Positions 46,387 to 55,003 of a stretch of 64,000 nucleotides of DNA are shown here, in pieces (position 1 is the first letter of the stretch; the number at the start of each line of letters is the position of its first letter). A model generated the notes under the pieces. The model was not told the DNA's origin, searched no databases, and saw only the letters and a list, made by a program, of their open reading frames with translations. A program made the position numbers and the translations under genes. Source of the stretch: Leisingera sp. ANG-Vp (GTDB taxonomy: Bacteria; Pseudomonadota; Alphaproteobacteria; Rhodobacterales; Rhodobacteraceae); NCBI RefSeq assembly GCF_000813725.1, contig NZ_JWLD01000002.1:124001-188000 (forward strand), in the 5' to 3' direction.

Positions 46387-46839
46387 ATGGCTGATCAAAG
46401 GGCCTACCTCCACACATTGGTGCGCGGCACCGTTGCCAAGCACTTCCCCGGCAAGCAGAACTGCGCGGCCCGGGAGATAGCCGAGTTCTGGGCGGGCAGG
46501 GAGCTGGAAGACCACGAGGTCGACTACGGCGGCTTCTCCCGCAAGATGAAGGGTTCCCGCGAGTTCTCACTGAACGACGTGGTTGCCTTGATGTCGATCA
46601 CCGGCAGCCGGCGCATCATCACGGTTCTGCAGCAGATGCAGGATCAGATGCAGACGCCCCTGGAGCCACGGGAGGCCCTGGCGGCCGCAGCTGCCAAGGA
46701 GGCGGGTGAAGCTGTCGCCGCGGCTATCGGCACGCTTGACCACTCAATCGTAGCCAAGGAGGCCGGGGACGCAGAGCAGGCGTTCCGGCGGATCCGCGAG
46801 CAGGCGGAAGCTGCGCTGGGTCAGAAGGGGCAGGGGTGA
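46387..46839 (+). CDS. Phage regulatory protein, CII-like
   Basis: This 150-residue protein has an N-terminal fold YLHTLVRGTVAKHFPGKQN, then AREIAEFWAGRELEDHEVDYGGFSRKMKG, reading like the CII-type phage regulators, and an Ala/Glu-rich helical C-terminal half likely to oligomerise. It is the second rightward gene after cro, as cII is in lambda. The ATG at 46387 begins the conserved part. Confidence 0.65.
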   Translation: MADQRAYLHTLVRGTVAKHFPGKQNCAAREIAEFWAGRELEDHEVDYGGFSRKMKGSREFSLNDVVALMSITGSRRIITVLQQMQDQMQTPLEPREALAAAAAKEAGEAVAAAIGTLDHSIVAKEAGDAEQAFRRIREQAEAALGQKGQG

Positions 46840-46841
46840 TG

Positions 46842-47090
46842 TCAGTTCTTATGGGCAACCCGCACTTCGAACTGCGGAACCTTCTGCAACGCGATGGCCC
46901 TTTGAAGGGCGTCGACGAGCTTTTCGGCTGCTCTGATGCTGCATCTGAGGTTTCCGGTCACCTCGTGCCGTTCACTAACGCTGTTATCAGGTTGCCCATC
47001 GAGGAACTTGGTTACCAGTTCAATTTGGATAACCCCGTTGCCTTTACCGATCGCCCCACAGGTGTCGAAGTAGACCAAGTTGTCACGCAT
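46842..47090 (-). CDS. Small leftward phage protein of unknown function
   Basis: This 82-residue protein (MRDNLVYFDTCGAIGKGNGV) ends against the CII-like gene on the other strand with only 2 bp between stops. The ATG at 47090 has GAGGGA 8 nt upstream, better than the GTG at 47138. Its sequence looks like a small folded beta/alpha domain (IQIELVTKFLDGQPDN). The opposite-strand frame is longer but lacks protein character. No family recognised. Confidence 0.65.
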   Translation of the reverse strand: MRDNLVYFDTCGAIGKGNGVIQIELVTKFLDGQPDNSVSERHEVTGNLRCSIRAAEKLVDALQRAIALQKVPQFEVRVAHKN

Positions 47091-47172
47091 GTTGAAATCC
47101 CTCGAAAACAATTCAAACTGACTGTACGACGGCACCACTCAGGGCGGCAACAACAAGTTGCACTCACCCTTC

Positions 47173-47193
47173 AAAAAGCTCCCTATGCGGGAG
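47173..47193 (-). terminator. Terminator between two leftward small genes
   Basis: CTCCC (47179-47183) and GGGAG (47189-47193) form a short stem followed, on the minus strand, by GCTTTTTGA. It lies 48 bp after the stop of the zinc-finger gene, so that gene is probably its own transcription unit. Confidence 0.55.
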
Positions 47194-47240
47194 GGGGTTA
47201 TGCTCTCTCTAGAGGGAAACGCCTGCTGTCGCCTGACATC

Positions 47241-47555
47241 TCAGACTTTGAGATCAACAATAAATCGAAAGACTTGGTCGTGTGTGGTGCGGCCGTCGAC
47301 GGTCATGGCCTTGCGGCGTCGGCCGGTGCCTTGAGCGAGCTGCCTGAGGCGGAGATGCTCCTCCTCCCTGGTAAACTCGATGGCCATTGCCAGGACTTCT
47401 TGGAGGTCGGCGATGTTCGCACATTTGACGCACCCTGCGGTGCTGCTTCCACAATTCGACGGACCAACGATAGATACGGGCGCCTGGCAAATGCCGCAAA
47501 GAACCGAATGGTCCACTCCATTGATGGAGATACCGATGTTTGAATTGTCTTTCAT
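47241..47555 (-). CDS. Small putative zinc-binding phage protein
   Basis: This 104-residue protein has CGICQAPVSIVGPSNCGSST followed by CVKCANIADL: two CxxC pairs about 24 residues apart, a zinc-ribbon-like arrangement. A helix rich in Glu/Arg follows (EVLAMAIEFTREEEHLRLRQ). GAGGGG lies 5 nt before the ATG. It lies against the direction of the early rightward operon. It could be a transcription factor or a moron gene expressed in the lysogen. Confidence 0.7.
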   Translation of the reverse strand: MKDNSNIGISINGVDHSVLCGICQAPVSIVGPSNCGSSTAGCVKCANIADLQEVLAMAIEFTREEEHLRLRQLAQGTGRRRKAMTVDGRTTHDQVFRFIVDLKV

Positions 47556-47884
47556 CAGAACCCCTCATTTCAGGAACTGGCGTACCTCACAGGGCGCGCA
47601 CAATTGGAGCGGTAGAAAGAATTTGGTTCCGCCTTGATCCTTCCTCGAAGCCCGAAACTTCTCAGGAGGCAGTGGTCAATCGAGCGGTAGAAGACGTGAC
47701 CAGCCGGGCCTGAATTCGTCCCGGTCATCTCCCCAAAATCTGAAAAGCGAAACCAACCTGAAGCACGGGAGGCGGCCTATGGTCAGCACACCGAAGGTCA
47801 AAGAGAAACACGGTGATGCGAAAACCCGGTTCTGCGTGGAGGAGCGACTGGTTCTCACCACCGCAGGTTCAAAGGGTGAGCCTG
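47556..47884. other. Control region between leftward small genes
   Basis: About 330 bp. Plus-strand frames here lack ribosome sites. It probably carries the promoter of the zinc-binding gene. Nothing else recognised. Confidence 0.4.
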
Positions 47885-48181
47885 TTACTGAACTCTGCGC
47901 TCCCGCTGCAGCGTTCGAAGCTGTGAGAGTGCCTTCTCTTCAAGGGTCTCCGCGAAATCATCAACCTTTTTGCCAACCAGGATGTTGTCATCTTCGCTGT
48001 TGCCAAATGACGTTGCGAGCTCCTGAACCGGGCGGAGTGCGGATGTGATGTATGCTTCTGGATCCGCTTCCGGCAGAGCACTGCGGGCGAGAACCGTGGC
48101 CACGACTTCGGTCAAGGCTTGGGTTCTGGCGTTGGAAATCCGGGCCATTGCCCAAAGTGCTTCCATTTTACCGTCGTTCAT
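47885..48181 (-). CDS. Small helical leftward phage protein
   Basis: This 98-residue protein (MNDGKMEALWAMARISNART) is mostly helical and acidic and ends in a basic stretch (LRTLQRERRV). AAAGGAA lies 6 nt before the ATG. The frame is open far upstream, but that extension overlaps the O-like gene on the other strand and has no protein character. It is divergent from the O-like gene. Function unknown. Confidence 0.65.
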   Translation of the reverse strand: MNDGKMEALWAMARISNARTQALTEVVATVLARSALPEADPEAYITSALRPVQELATSFGNSEDDNILVGKKVDDFAETLEEKALSQLRTLQRERRVQ

Positions 48182-48334
48182 CAGAATTCCTTTCGTTGTG
48201 AAAAGGCGTGTTTTTAATGGTGCGCTCAACCCTGCCGATAGTAAAGCCTTTGTTCCTGCAAGGTTTAGAATTCCGGCTAGAGGCCACTGGAAGCCCTCCC
48301 GCTTAGGGCGTTCAATTGTCGAAGGAGGCGCATC

Positions 48335-49219
48335 ATGAGCCACAAGGCAAACGCATGGCTTGCACTCCTTCCTCCGGAGGCTGTCAAAGCCGGCGCGTTC
48401 CGCATCCTGTTTCACCTGTGCGATCACCACAACGATGATCGAGACCCGGAGACTGCATGCTTTCCTTCCCAGGAGACGCTGATGCGCAAGACCGGGTTGT
48501 CGAACGGTGCCTTGAACAATGCTCTCGCAGCTATGGAAAAGGATGGGCTTATTGCCCGTCGTAGGTCCACGGTTCCGGGATCCTCCAAGCGCCGCACCTA
48601 CTACATTTTGGGGTGCGATGGGCCGATTGAATCTGAGCAAACTCCAGAAAATGGAGTTAGCTCAAACTCCAGCCCAGTGGAGGCAGCCCCCGAGCAAACT
48701 CCAGTTTCGAGCGAAGCAAACTCCAGTTTTGAGGCGAGCAAACTCCAGCCCACTGGAGAGTATCCTGTAAAGGAACCGAAAAAGGATCAGTATTGCGCGG
48801 CTGATGCCACGCACCACGGCGAGTTTGATTTTGGATCTTTCTTTGACCGGGTTTGGCGGGCCTGTCCGAACAAGGACCACTGGGCGGATACCGAGGAGGC
48901 GGTCAAAGCGCTGATCGATGCCGGTGAACAGCCGGGCGATGTGCTCGCAGCGACCGAGGCCTACCGCAAGCGGGTTGCCGGCTACGACCCGCAGCGGATC
49001 AAGCTCAGTCAGAACTTCTTCGCCGAGGACTTCTGGCGGGGGCATGTGCCGGCGGCTGAGAAGCGGGCGGACCCGCAGAAAGTTCTGGAAGCACGGGCGG
49101 CTGACATCCGGGCCCGCAAGCCCTGGGCCCGCACAATCCTGCCCAGCCAGGCGGGGGAGTGCATCCAGGAAAAACTCATCACAGTGGCAGAATGCCGAGC
49201 GGCGGGGATCAACGTTTGA
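48335..49219 (+). CDS. Replication-initiator-like helix-turn-helix protein
   Basis: This 294-residue protein has an N-terminal winged HTH: FRILFHLCDHHNDDRDPETA, then PSQETLMRKTGLSNGALNNALAAMEKDGLIAR, as in lambda O-type and Rep-type initiators. A low-complexity Ser/Glu/Pro linker (about 105-155) with repeated ANSS/QTP words follows, then a conserved C-terminal domain (FFDRVWRACPNKDHW; NFFAEDFWRG). GGAGG precedes the ATG. The linker DNA has CAAACTCCAG repeats, which might include an origin, as in lambda O. Confidence 0.75.
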   Translation: MSHKANAWLALLPPEAVKAGAFRILFHLCDHHNDDRDPETACFPSQETLMRKTGLSNGALNNALAAMEKDGLIARRRSTVPGSSKRRTYYILGCDGPIESEQTPENGVSSNSSPVEAAPEQTPVSSEANSSFEASKLQPTGEYPVKEPKKDQYCAADATHHGEFDFGSFFDRVWRACPNKDHWADTEEAVKALIDAGEQPGDVLAATEAYRKRVAGYDPQRIKLSQNFFAEDFWRGHVPAAEKRADPQKVLEARAADIRARKPWARTILPSQAGECIQEKLITVAECRAAGINV

Positions 49220-49428
49220 GCAAGATCGACAGCAAGTACGAAGCCGACCGCTTCGTCATCGAAACACAGGACGAGCGCGACGCCGAGTACATCCTGGAAG
49301 TCATCATGCAGCGTCAGCGCTATTCGGCCAGAACGCGTGATGAACTGGCCAGCGCAATTTCACGGGTCAGGGCAGGGCGCCCGCTCCGCCACAAGCGAAC
49401 AACCGGGCAGAAAAGGAACCACGCATGA
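49216..49428 (+). CDS. Small phage protein starting at TTG
   Basis: This 70-residue basic protein (SKIDSKYEADRFVIETQDER) begins with a TTG that overlaps the previous stop as TTGA and ends overlapping the next start as ATGA. The tight overlaps support translation. Arg-rich C-terminal half (RHKRTTGQKRNHA). Family not recognised; it may bind RNA or DNA and act with the NusG-like protein. Confidence 0.6.
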   Translation: MSKIDSKYEADRFVIETQDERDAEYILEVIMQRQRYSARTRDELASAISRVRAGRPLRHKRTTGQKRNHA

Positions 49429-50033
49429 CCTGGTATCTGGGCATCACAACCACGAAGAAAGTCACCCTGCCGCGCCATCTGCACTTCGAGGTGGAAGCTG
49501 ACGGAGAGAAGGAGATGGTAACCCAAGAGCGCGGGGAATTTGCGGTTGAACGCCAGCTGCGCGCCCTTGGAATTGAGGCGTTCGCTCCGCGCAAGATCGA
49601 GTTCAAGCGCCAGGGCAAGAAGCGCCACGCCGAGCCGGTCACCAGCGCCTATCTGCCAGGCTACATCTTCGCGGAGATCCCGCCGGAGGTATTCGCCCAG
49701 GCGATCCAGTGCCGCGGCCTGAAACCCTCGCTGATGATGGTCAGCGGGCAGGAGGTCCGTAAGCACGTGCAGCCGTTCTTTGCGAAAGTCGCGGAAGAGA
49801 ACGCAGAGGCGCAGAGGATCATCGATAGCCGGGATCGCGCGGCCATGTGCCAGTTCAGGCCCGGGGCGGCGTTGGAGGTGTTGGCCGGGCCGTTCATGGG
49901 ACGCATTCTGAGCTTCACAGGCATGGTTCAGGAAGCCGGCGACATGCATCCAATGATTGAGGCGAACACGGGGATGTTTGGTCAGTCAGTCCGGGTCAAG
50001 ATCGACCCGATTGATGTGAAAGGGGCGGCCTAA
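49425..50033 (+). CDS. Phage NusG-family transcription (anti)termination protein
   Basis: This 202-residue protein has an N-terminal NGN-like domain: WYLGIT at the start, RQLRALGIEAFAPRKIEFK, then SAYLPGYIFAEIP. A C-terminal KOW-type stretch follows (FRPGAALEVLAGPFMGRILSF), as in NusG and RfaH. Host nusG normally sits by secE and rpl genes, so this is a phage paralogue. It is last in the rightward early operon, the place of lambda Q, and could let RNA polymerase read through into late genes. The antitermination role is inference. Confidence 0.78.
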   Translation: MTWYLGITTTKKVTLPRHLHFEVEADGEKEMVTQERGEFAVERQLRALGIEAFAPRKIEFKRQGKKRHAEPVTSAYLPGYIFAEIPPEVFAQAIQCRGLKPSLMMVSGQEVRKHVQPFFAKVAEENAEAQRIIDSRDRAAMCQFRPGAALEVLAGPFMGRILSFTGMVQEAGDMHPMIEANTGMFGQSVRVKIDPIDVKGAA

Positions 50034-50511
50034 GGTTAAACAGTTTGGCGGGACGGAGCTGACTTTCGCCGCAAATACAGCCTGGGCAACGAGTAGCGTC
50101 CGCTTTACGCCGGTCGCGACGTGCTGCACAAGCGAAGAGCGGGCCGCGGTCAGTCCCAGTTGATACCGTACGCAATGGCCCACGTCGAAAGACCTTCGCC
50201 GTAGCGTCCGTCTGCGCGGGCGGCCGGATCGAGCCCAAATTGCATGATGCAGCATTAGCACCAATGTCTGCTCGCTGGAGGGCAAGCCTCCAGTGCCAAT
50301 AACGACCGTTTTCGGACAGTACACTGCAGTTACCTAGCAAGCTGTTGATAGCAGTGCTGTCTAGCTGGCAAAGGAATTGTCCTATTTCAAAGACGCCTCT
50401 CCCGACATTAACTCCTAGAGCCATACTGTCACGCTTTGCCGCGCCTAAAAGTTCATCCCGGTTCCTTGGCCGGTCTGTGCAGTCTCCTCCCGCCGAAGGG
50501 GACACGCAATG
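50034..50511. other. Region after the NusG-like gene without a confident gene
   Basis: About 480 bp of GC-mixed sequence. Open frames on the minus strand are Arg/Cys-rich shadows with no ribosome site. It probably includes a 3' untranslated region and decayed DNA at the start of the inserted block. Confidence 0.4.
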
Positions 50512-50961
50512 TCACACTTTGACGAGCCTGATCAGACGGATCTTGCTTTCGCGGTCATAGAAACTGTCTTCGTCAAACTTCGCAGAGCTCAGAAGAATTT
50601 CGGCATCTTTGGTGTGCTTCTTGCTTCGCCAACCCTCGTTGCGGTTGTTACGTTTGTTGATATGTATACGAAGCTTCTCCACCGATTTTCCGAAATCTTT
50701 TCTTGCTACTAAGAAGGATTTCATGGCTTTACCGCGCAAATTCACACGCTTCTTCAACTCTGCCACTATCTTTGTGATTTCCTTCTGGAGCTTGTCTTTC
50801 TTGGTGCCCGTTTCCTTCCTGTAATCTGCGAGCTTTTTGCCGAAGATGGCCCCGAGCTCCCTAACAATGTCATTGTTCAAAACAACATCATCCCAGTGGC
50901 CGGTGGCCTTCTTTTTGTCAGCGGTGACGTCGTTTATTAGCGCTGTAAGTTTCTTTCCCAT
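50512..50961 (-). CDS. Lysine-rich helical protein, second gene of a two-gene cassette
   Basis: This 149-residue very basic protein has many Lys/Arg residues in helical stretches (KLADYRKETGTKKDKLQKEI; AELKKRVNLRGKAMKSF). No signal or membrane segment. AAGGA lies 8 nt before the ATG. It follows a 49-residue Lys-rich gene after 23 bp on the same strand. It could bind nucleic acid. The AT-rich composition differs from the phage core. Family not recognised. Confidence 0.72.
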   Translation of the reverse strand: MGKKLTALINDVTADKKKATGHWDDVVLNNDIVRELGAIFGKKLADYRKETGTKKDKLQKEITKIVAELKKRVNLRGKAMKSFLVARKDFGKSVEKLRIHINKRNNRNEGWRSKKHTKDAEILLSSAKFDEDSFYDRESKIRLIRLVKV

Positions 50962-50984
50962 GGTTTTTGTCCTTCTGTCAGAAA

Positions 50985-51134
50985 TCAGACATCGTCAGAC
51001 ACGTCTTTGTTCTCAGCTGCGAGCTTCTTGCCTATCTTCTCAAAGTTGCTCGATTTGTCCTTCTTGATCTTGATCTTCGCATCGCTCTTTAAGAGCTTCT
51101 CCAATTTCTCCAGCTCTTTCATATCGAGGGTCAT
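50985..51134 (-). CDS. 49-residue charged protein, first gene of the cassette
   Basis: The frame MTLDMKELEKLEKLLKSDAK ends with an acidic tail (AENKDVSDDV). GGGAGG lies 8 nt before the ATG. Heptad-like Leu/Lys/Glu spacing suggests a short coiled coil. The small-then-larger order and close spacing resemble toxin-antitoxin layouts, but neither product matches a known family. Confidence 0.6.
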   Translation of the reverse strand: MTLDMKELEKLEKLLKSDAKIKIKKDKSSNFEKIGKKLAAENKDVSDDV

Positions 51135-51734
51135 TCGCTGTGCCTCCCTTTCACGTTTCTGCGCTTCTATTGCGCCCGGCTAACGTCCGCAGAGAGGATA
51201 TGAACCTCCCTGTGGTCAAAAAAACATATGCTTGCCCTATCGCTCAACATGGGGTCCGACACACCTCAATTGCCTTGCCAGAGCAGAGATGAGCGCGATT
51301 GAAACCTACGCTGGGTGAGGGTGAACTGATCTTGGCATACCCAATTAGGAGCGCGGTCAACATAATCCAGAACTAAAAGCCAGCACTGCTGACCAAAAAC
51401 TTTGCCTTCTTGCCATCACCCTTGACTTGTCAAAGCCGGGTAAGGCCTGAGGTTTTTTCTACTGGCGAAAATGGCCGTTTTTTAGCCCGCTCTGAACCCC
51501 GAGTCAGACCTTGGTGCAGGCATGGCGAAATGGTGCTTTCCCGCACGGCGATCTTATCGGAACCAGGTGTTGAGTGTCTACTATGCACCGGTTTGTGACG
51601 TGCTGTGCGCGCAAAAGCCTGGCAAGTGATCAGGGTCCGCATAGGGCTCCTTACAGATAGCTGACTGTCTTGCGGCTGGGTCGCTTAGACGCAACGTGAG
51701 TGCCTAAGCAGGTCTTGCGAGCAACTGGAGTGGT
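51135..51734. other. Region without a confident gene between cassette and chemotaxis gene
   Basis: 600 bp. The part next to 51134 should hold the cassette promoter. Frames are short and overlapping; I see no RNA gene or terminator that stands out. Confidence 0.4.
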
Positions 51735-53264
51735 TTAACCTGCCAAGCGTAAGTCAACATCCGCACTATCAAAGTCGGCCTGGGACTGGATAGATGATGG
51801 ACCAACTTTGAAGGTCGTGGCCAGGTTCGCCAGAGCGCGGGCGTCGTGCTGCATGGTGCGGGTTGCTGCGGTGGTTTCCTCCACCATTGCGGCATTCTGC
51901 TGGGTGACGCTGTCCAAATGCGAAACACCAGTGTTGATTTCTGTAAGCCCGGTAAACTGCTCTTCTGCAGACGAAGACACTTCCGAGGTCAGTTCGGAAA
52001 CCCGCTGCACGTCCCCAACGATGTGGCTCAGAGATCCGCCGGCCTCGTTGACAAGCTGCACACCTTCTTCAACATGGCCGACACTGACCGAAATCAGGTC
52101 TTTGATTTCCTTTGCTGAATTGGCGGCCCGCTGGGCAAGTGCACGAACTTCAGAGGCCACGACCGCAAACCCGCGTCCAGCTTCCCCTGCACGGGCAGCT
52201 TCGACGCCAGCATTCAAAGCCAGGAGGTTTGTCTGGAAGGAAATATCGTCGATTGCACCAATAATCTGGGACATCTTTTCGGAGGACTCCGCGATCTCCT
52301 GCATCTTGGAGACGGCATCGCCTACGACGGAATTTCCTTCCTCGGCAAAAGTTTGCGCCTTCGAGGCCACGTCGCTTGTTTCGGTGGTGGCCTCTGAGGA
52401 AGCCCGCATGCTTGCTGTGATTTCCTCTACCGCGGCCGCTGTCTGTTCAAGCGTCGCCGCCTGAGTTTCAGTGCGCTGTGAAAGTTCCTGAGCAGACTCT
52501 GCGATTTCATGTGCTGCGCTGCTAAGGGCACTTGTAGAGGATTGAATCGTGCCGATCACCTCTGCCAGGCTGGACATCAGCCGGTTAACGGTTTCCCGCA
52601 CGCCGTTGTATCGCTCAGGATAGCTGCTGTTCTCTGGGCCGGGAACAGGTTCCGAGAGATCCCGCGCTTCCATCCTTTCAATGCCTTTTGTGATGTAATC
52701 GAACGCGGTATCCTGCTCGATGCGCTGCGCGGCAAAGTAGGCTTCGATCACATAGTGTGTGTCGAGTGCGAATGCACGGTTCAAAGCCCCCAGCATGCCA
52801 AACAGGCGGCTGCGCCCCTTCGAAGAAATAGCGGTGCCGTACTGTTGCCCCAAGACCTCCTGGATATAGGAAGTGGCCCTTGCGTATCCTGAGAGATAGA
52901 GCTCGAACGGAAGCTGGATTTTGAAATGCACACACCCGATGGTTTCTGCGGAGGAATAGTACTCGTCAGAGAAATCACCGCTGAGCAAAAGCTGCCAGTG
53001 CCGTTTTTGAGCGGACTTGGCATGGTTCAGAACATCGTCATTGGGAAAGAACTTTGAGGCGTCGGCGTCGGCCTGAGCGAATTCGTAGAACTTGTCGAGA
53101 ACTTGGTCGAGGTGCGGTTCCACCTTTGCATTTGCACGGATGAGGTCATCCTTTTGGGTGCCATCAAGTGCAAATTTCGAGATCGTTTTTTGGCGGTCGC
53201 TAGCAATCACTTCGTCTCTCCAAAAGTTCCGTTCCAATGAGTGGGCAAAACTTTTAGTGTTCAC
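51735..53264 (-). CDS. Globin-coupled methyl-accepting chemotaxis protein (HemAT-like)
   Basis: This 509-residue soluble transducer has an N-terminal protoglobin sensor (about 25-190) with likely proximal His113 in ETIGCVHFKIQLPF, then a methyl-accepting signalling domain (about 230-490) with the hairpin tip EAARAGEAGRGFAVVASEVR. No membrane segment is seen, so it acts in the cytoplasm, as HemAT aerotaxis sensors do. It starts with GTG, and AAGGA abuts that codon; an in-frame GTG at 53210 has a better-spaced GGAGAG site and may be the true start. Chemotaxis transducers are not phage genes, so it is cargo or an insertion. Confidence 0.9.
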   Translation of the reverse strand: MNTKSFAHSLERNFWRDEVIASDRQKTISKFALDGTQKDDLIRANAKVEPHLDQVLDKFYEFAQADADASKFFPNDDVLNHAKSAQKRHWQLLLSGDFSDEYYSSAETIGCVHFKIQLPFELYLSGYARATSYIQEVLGQQYGTAISSKGRSRLFGMLGALNRAFALDTHYVIEAYFAAQRIEQDTAFDYITKGIERMEARDLSEPVPGPENSSYPERYNGVRETVNRLMSSLAEVIGTIQSSTSALSSAAHEIAESAQELSQRTETQAATLEQTAAAVEEITASMRASSEATTETSDVASKAQTFAEEGNSVVGDAVSKMQEIAESSEKMSQIIGAIDDISFQTNLLALNAGVEAARAGEAGRGFAVVASEVRALAQRAANSAKEIKDLISVSVGHVEEGVQLVNEAGGSLSHIVGDVQRVSELTSEVSSSAEEQFTGLTEINTGVSHLDSVTQQNAAMVEETTAATRTMQHDARALANLATTFKVGPSSIQSQADFDSADVDLRLAG

Positions 53265-54141
53265 TCCTTAAAATACCTTTGCGGTGATTTTGCTTCGTGT
53301 TTACTGAGGGTTATTGCTCAATAGAAATGATCTGACCTTGCGTCAATTTGCGACATCGAATCGACCTCTTTCGAGGTTTGGTCAACCTTTCTACAGCCGA
53401 ATGCTGAACGTCTGCTTGGAACCTTTCAAGCTTCGCTGCACATGCCAGAGGATGCCAGGGGCGGACGACCACAAAGGGCTCGACGCGGCCGCCCGCTGCC
53501 GCGAGCCCGAACGCCCGCTCCTTTGATGGATCTCCAGCGAAACATAAACGCTTCAGCAACCGTCCGCACGCATAAAGGGAGTTGAGAGCGATTTCCTCCC
53601 TCTTGACTCTCACATCTAGGCAGAACACTGCGGCCGCCCTCACTGGGGTGGTCGCGCTCCTTTGCTGAACGAAGCCACAACCTCCAGATTCGCAGGAGCA
53701 ACATACTCGTTTGTATAGAAAGACCGCACGATTTAGCTTCTCCTGTAAACCGATGACCGGTAGCTCAGGAATGAAACGAGACTACGATGGGCTGAGCGTA
53801 ACAACAGACGGATAGCATCATGACCAATAAATGCCAGTCAGATGAGGCGTCAGCCCAAATACCGCAAGACAGCTCCCTGCACTCGAAGAGCTACTTCTGC
53901 TATCGATCTTTCACAGCAACAACAGGTGATGACAGAAAATTTCAGCCCTTCCTTCCTAACATTGAGGAAGGAAAATTCTTGAATTGGAGGCTCTAGCTGC
54001 ACCACCGCCATCTCCTCGTCGCAACGGAGTAGTTGCTCCTTTGGTGGATCTTGGTTTCGCCCTTAACAGTTCATCAACCATTTTCCCGCAAGAAGTGTGG
54101 TGGGGATTTTAAGCTCCCTTTCTTCCCAAAACGGTCAGACT
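53265..54141. other. Region without a confident gene upstream of the chemotaxis gene
   Basis: Nearly 880 bp. A 58-codon frame beginning at 53820 (MTNKCQSDEASAQI) is open but lacks a ribosome site. Other frames are shadows. The first 100 bp should contain the chemotaxis gene promoter. A terminator-like hairpin follows at 54142. Confidence 0.4.
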
Positions 54142-54183
54142 GGCCCAGTAACACCCAAGCTGTTGCTGGGCCTTTCTCCTTTT
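54142..54183 (+). terminator. Orphan Rho-independent terminator
   Basis: GGCCCAGTAAC (54142-54152) pairs with GTTGCTGGGCC (54162-54172) with one G-U wobble, followed by TTTCTCCTTTT. No convincing gene ends just before it on the plus strand, so it may close a small RNA or an unseen short gene. Confidence 0.65.
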
Positions 54184-54240
54184 GCGGATTATTGATGGGT
54201 CAACAACTTTCCCTCAATTAAACTCTCCTATTAGGGGAGT

Positions 54241-54310
54241 AAGGGAAACCCGTTCTCCCTTATCATCTAGGCGATGATCCCTGCGGGCGCATGCCGCAAG
54301 CGTCCGCAGG
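54241..54310 (+). repeat. Imperfect direct repeat, copy 1
   Basis: It begins with an AAGGGA/TCCCTT hairpin and continues with GCGATGATCCCTGCGGGCGC (54271-54290), identical in copy 2, then GCCGCAAGCGTCCGCA, nearly identical. It lies downstream of the XRE regulator gene. Confidence 0.7.
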
Positions 54311-54569
54311 TCTCGCTGGTTGCCAACCTGGCACAATCGGCCCTCTAACAGTTCTGCCCCTTCCAACTAAGCAAAAAACTGGGCAAGCGATCCGGTCATG
54401 CACCTCTTACATGGGCGGCCTCTCTTTGAGCGACCTAAAAAATTCCCCGTTAAAAACTGAGGCCTTGCCCTCACGTCAACTGACCCGTAGGCCGATAGGG
54501 GCAGCGGCCCGCATTTAAGTAGTGCTTGTTCAACTAGCTTCGCGGGCCGCATCCTTTCTAGGCGAGCTT

Positions 54570-54932
54570 CTAAGCCACAAGAGCTTTCGCTAGGCCGGAC
54601 AGTTGGGTGCGTTGAGCTTCAGGAATACTGTGGAACGCTCGGATGAGTTCGACAGCTTCCTTTGCCTCCAAAATGTCGGCGGAGGGATGACCTTCTGCAG
54701 AGACATCTTTGGCTGCGTTCAGACCCTCAAAGAAAAAAGTCACGTCCACATCAAGAGCAGCAGCAATTTCCCAAAGGCGAGAGGCGCTGACCCTGTTTGC
54801 GCCAGTTTCGTACTTCTGCACCTGCTGGAACTTGACGCCAACCTTTGATGCCAGATCCTGCTGGGTTTTCCCAACAAGCCAGCGGCGGGAGCGAATTCTC
54901 TTACCGACGTGAACATCAACGGGATGAGGCAT
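54570..54932 (-). CDS. XRE-family transcriptional regulator
   Basis: This 120-residue protein has an N-terminal HTH (residues 9-65): GKRIRSRRWLVGKTQQDLAS, then KVGVKFQQVQKYETGANRVSASRLW. The helical tail (EAVELIRAFHSIPEAQRTQL) is typical of chromosomal XRE regulators in alphaproteobacteria. AAGGA lies 8 nt before the ATG. It is flanked by two imperfect direct repeats. It differs from the CI-like phage repressor. Confidence 0.88.
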   Translation of the reverse strand: MPHPVDVHVGKRIRSRRWLVGKTQQDLASKVGVKFQQVQKYETGANRVSASRLWEIAAALDVDVTFFFEGLNAAKDVSAEGHPSADILEAKEAVELIRAFHSIPEAQRTQLSGLAKALVA

Positions 54933-55003
54933 GGGATGTTCCTTTTGCGAACTCTGAACGATAGTTTAGCGCTTCATAGACCAAGCTCACGCAAAAAGGG
55001 AAC

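Noticed and set aside
46836-47543. A 235-codon plus-strand frame opposite two small minus-strand genes
   Set aside because: The minus-strand genes have strong ribosome sites, a terminator and protein-like sequence including CxxC pairs; the plus frame has none of these.
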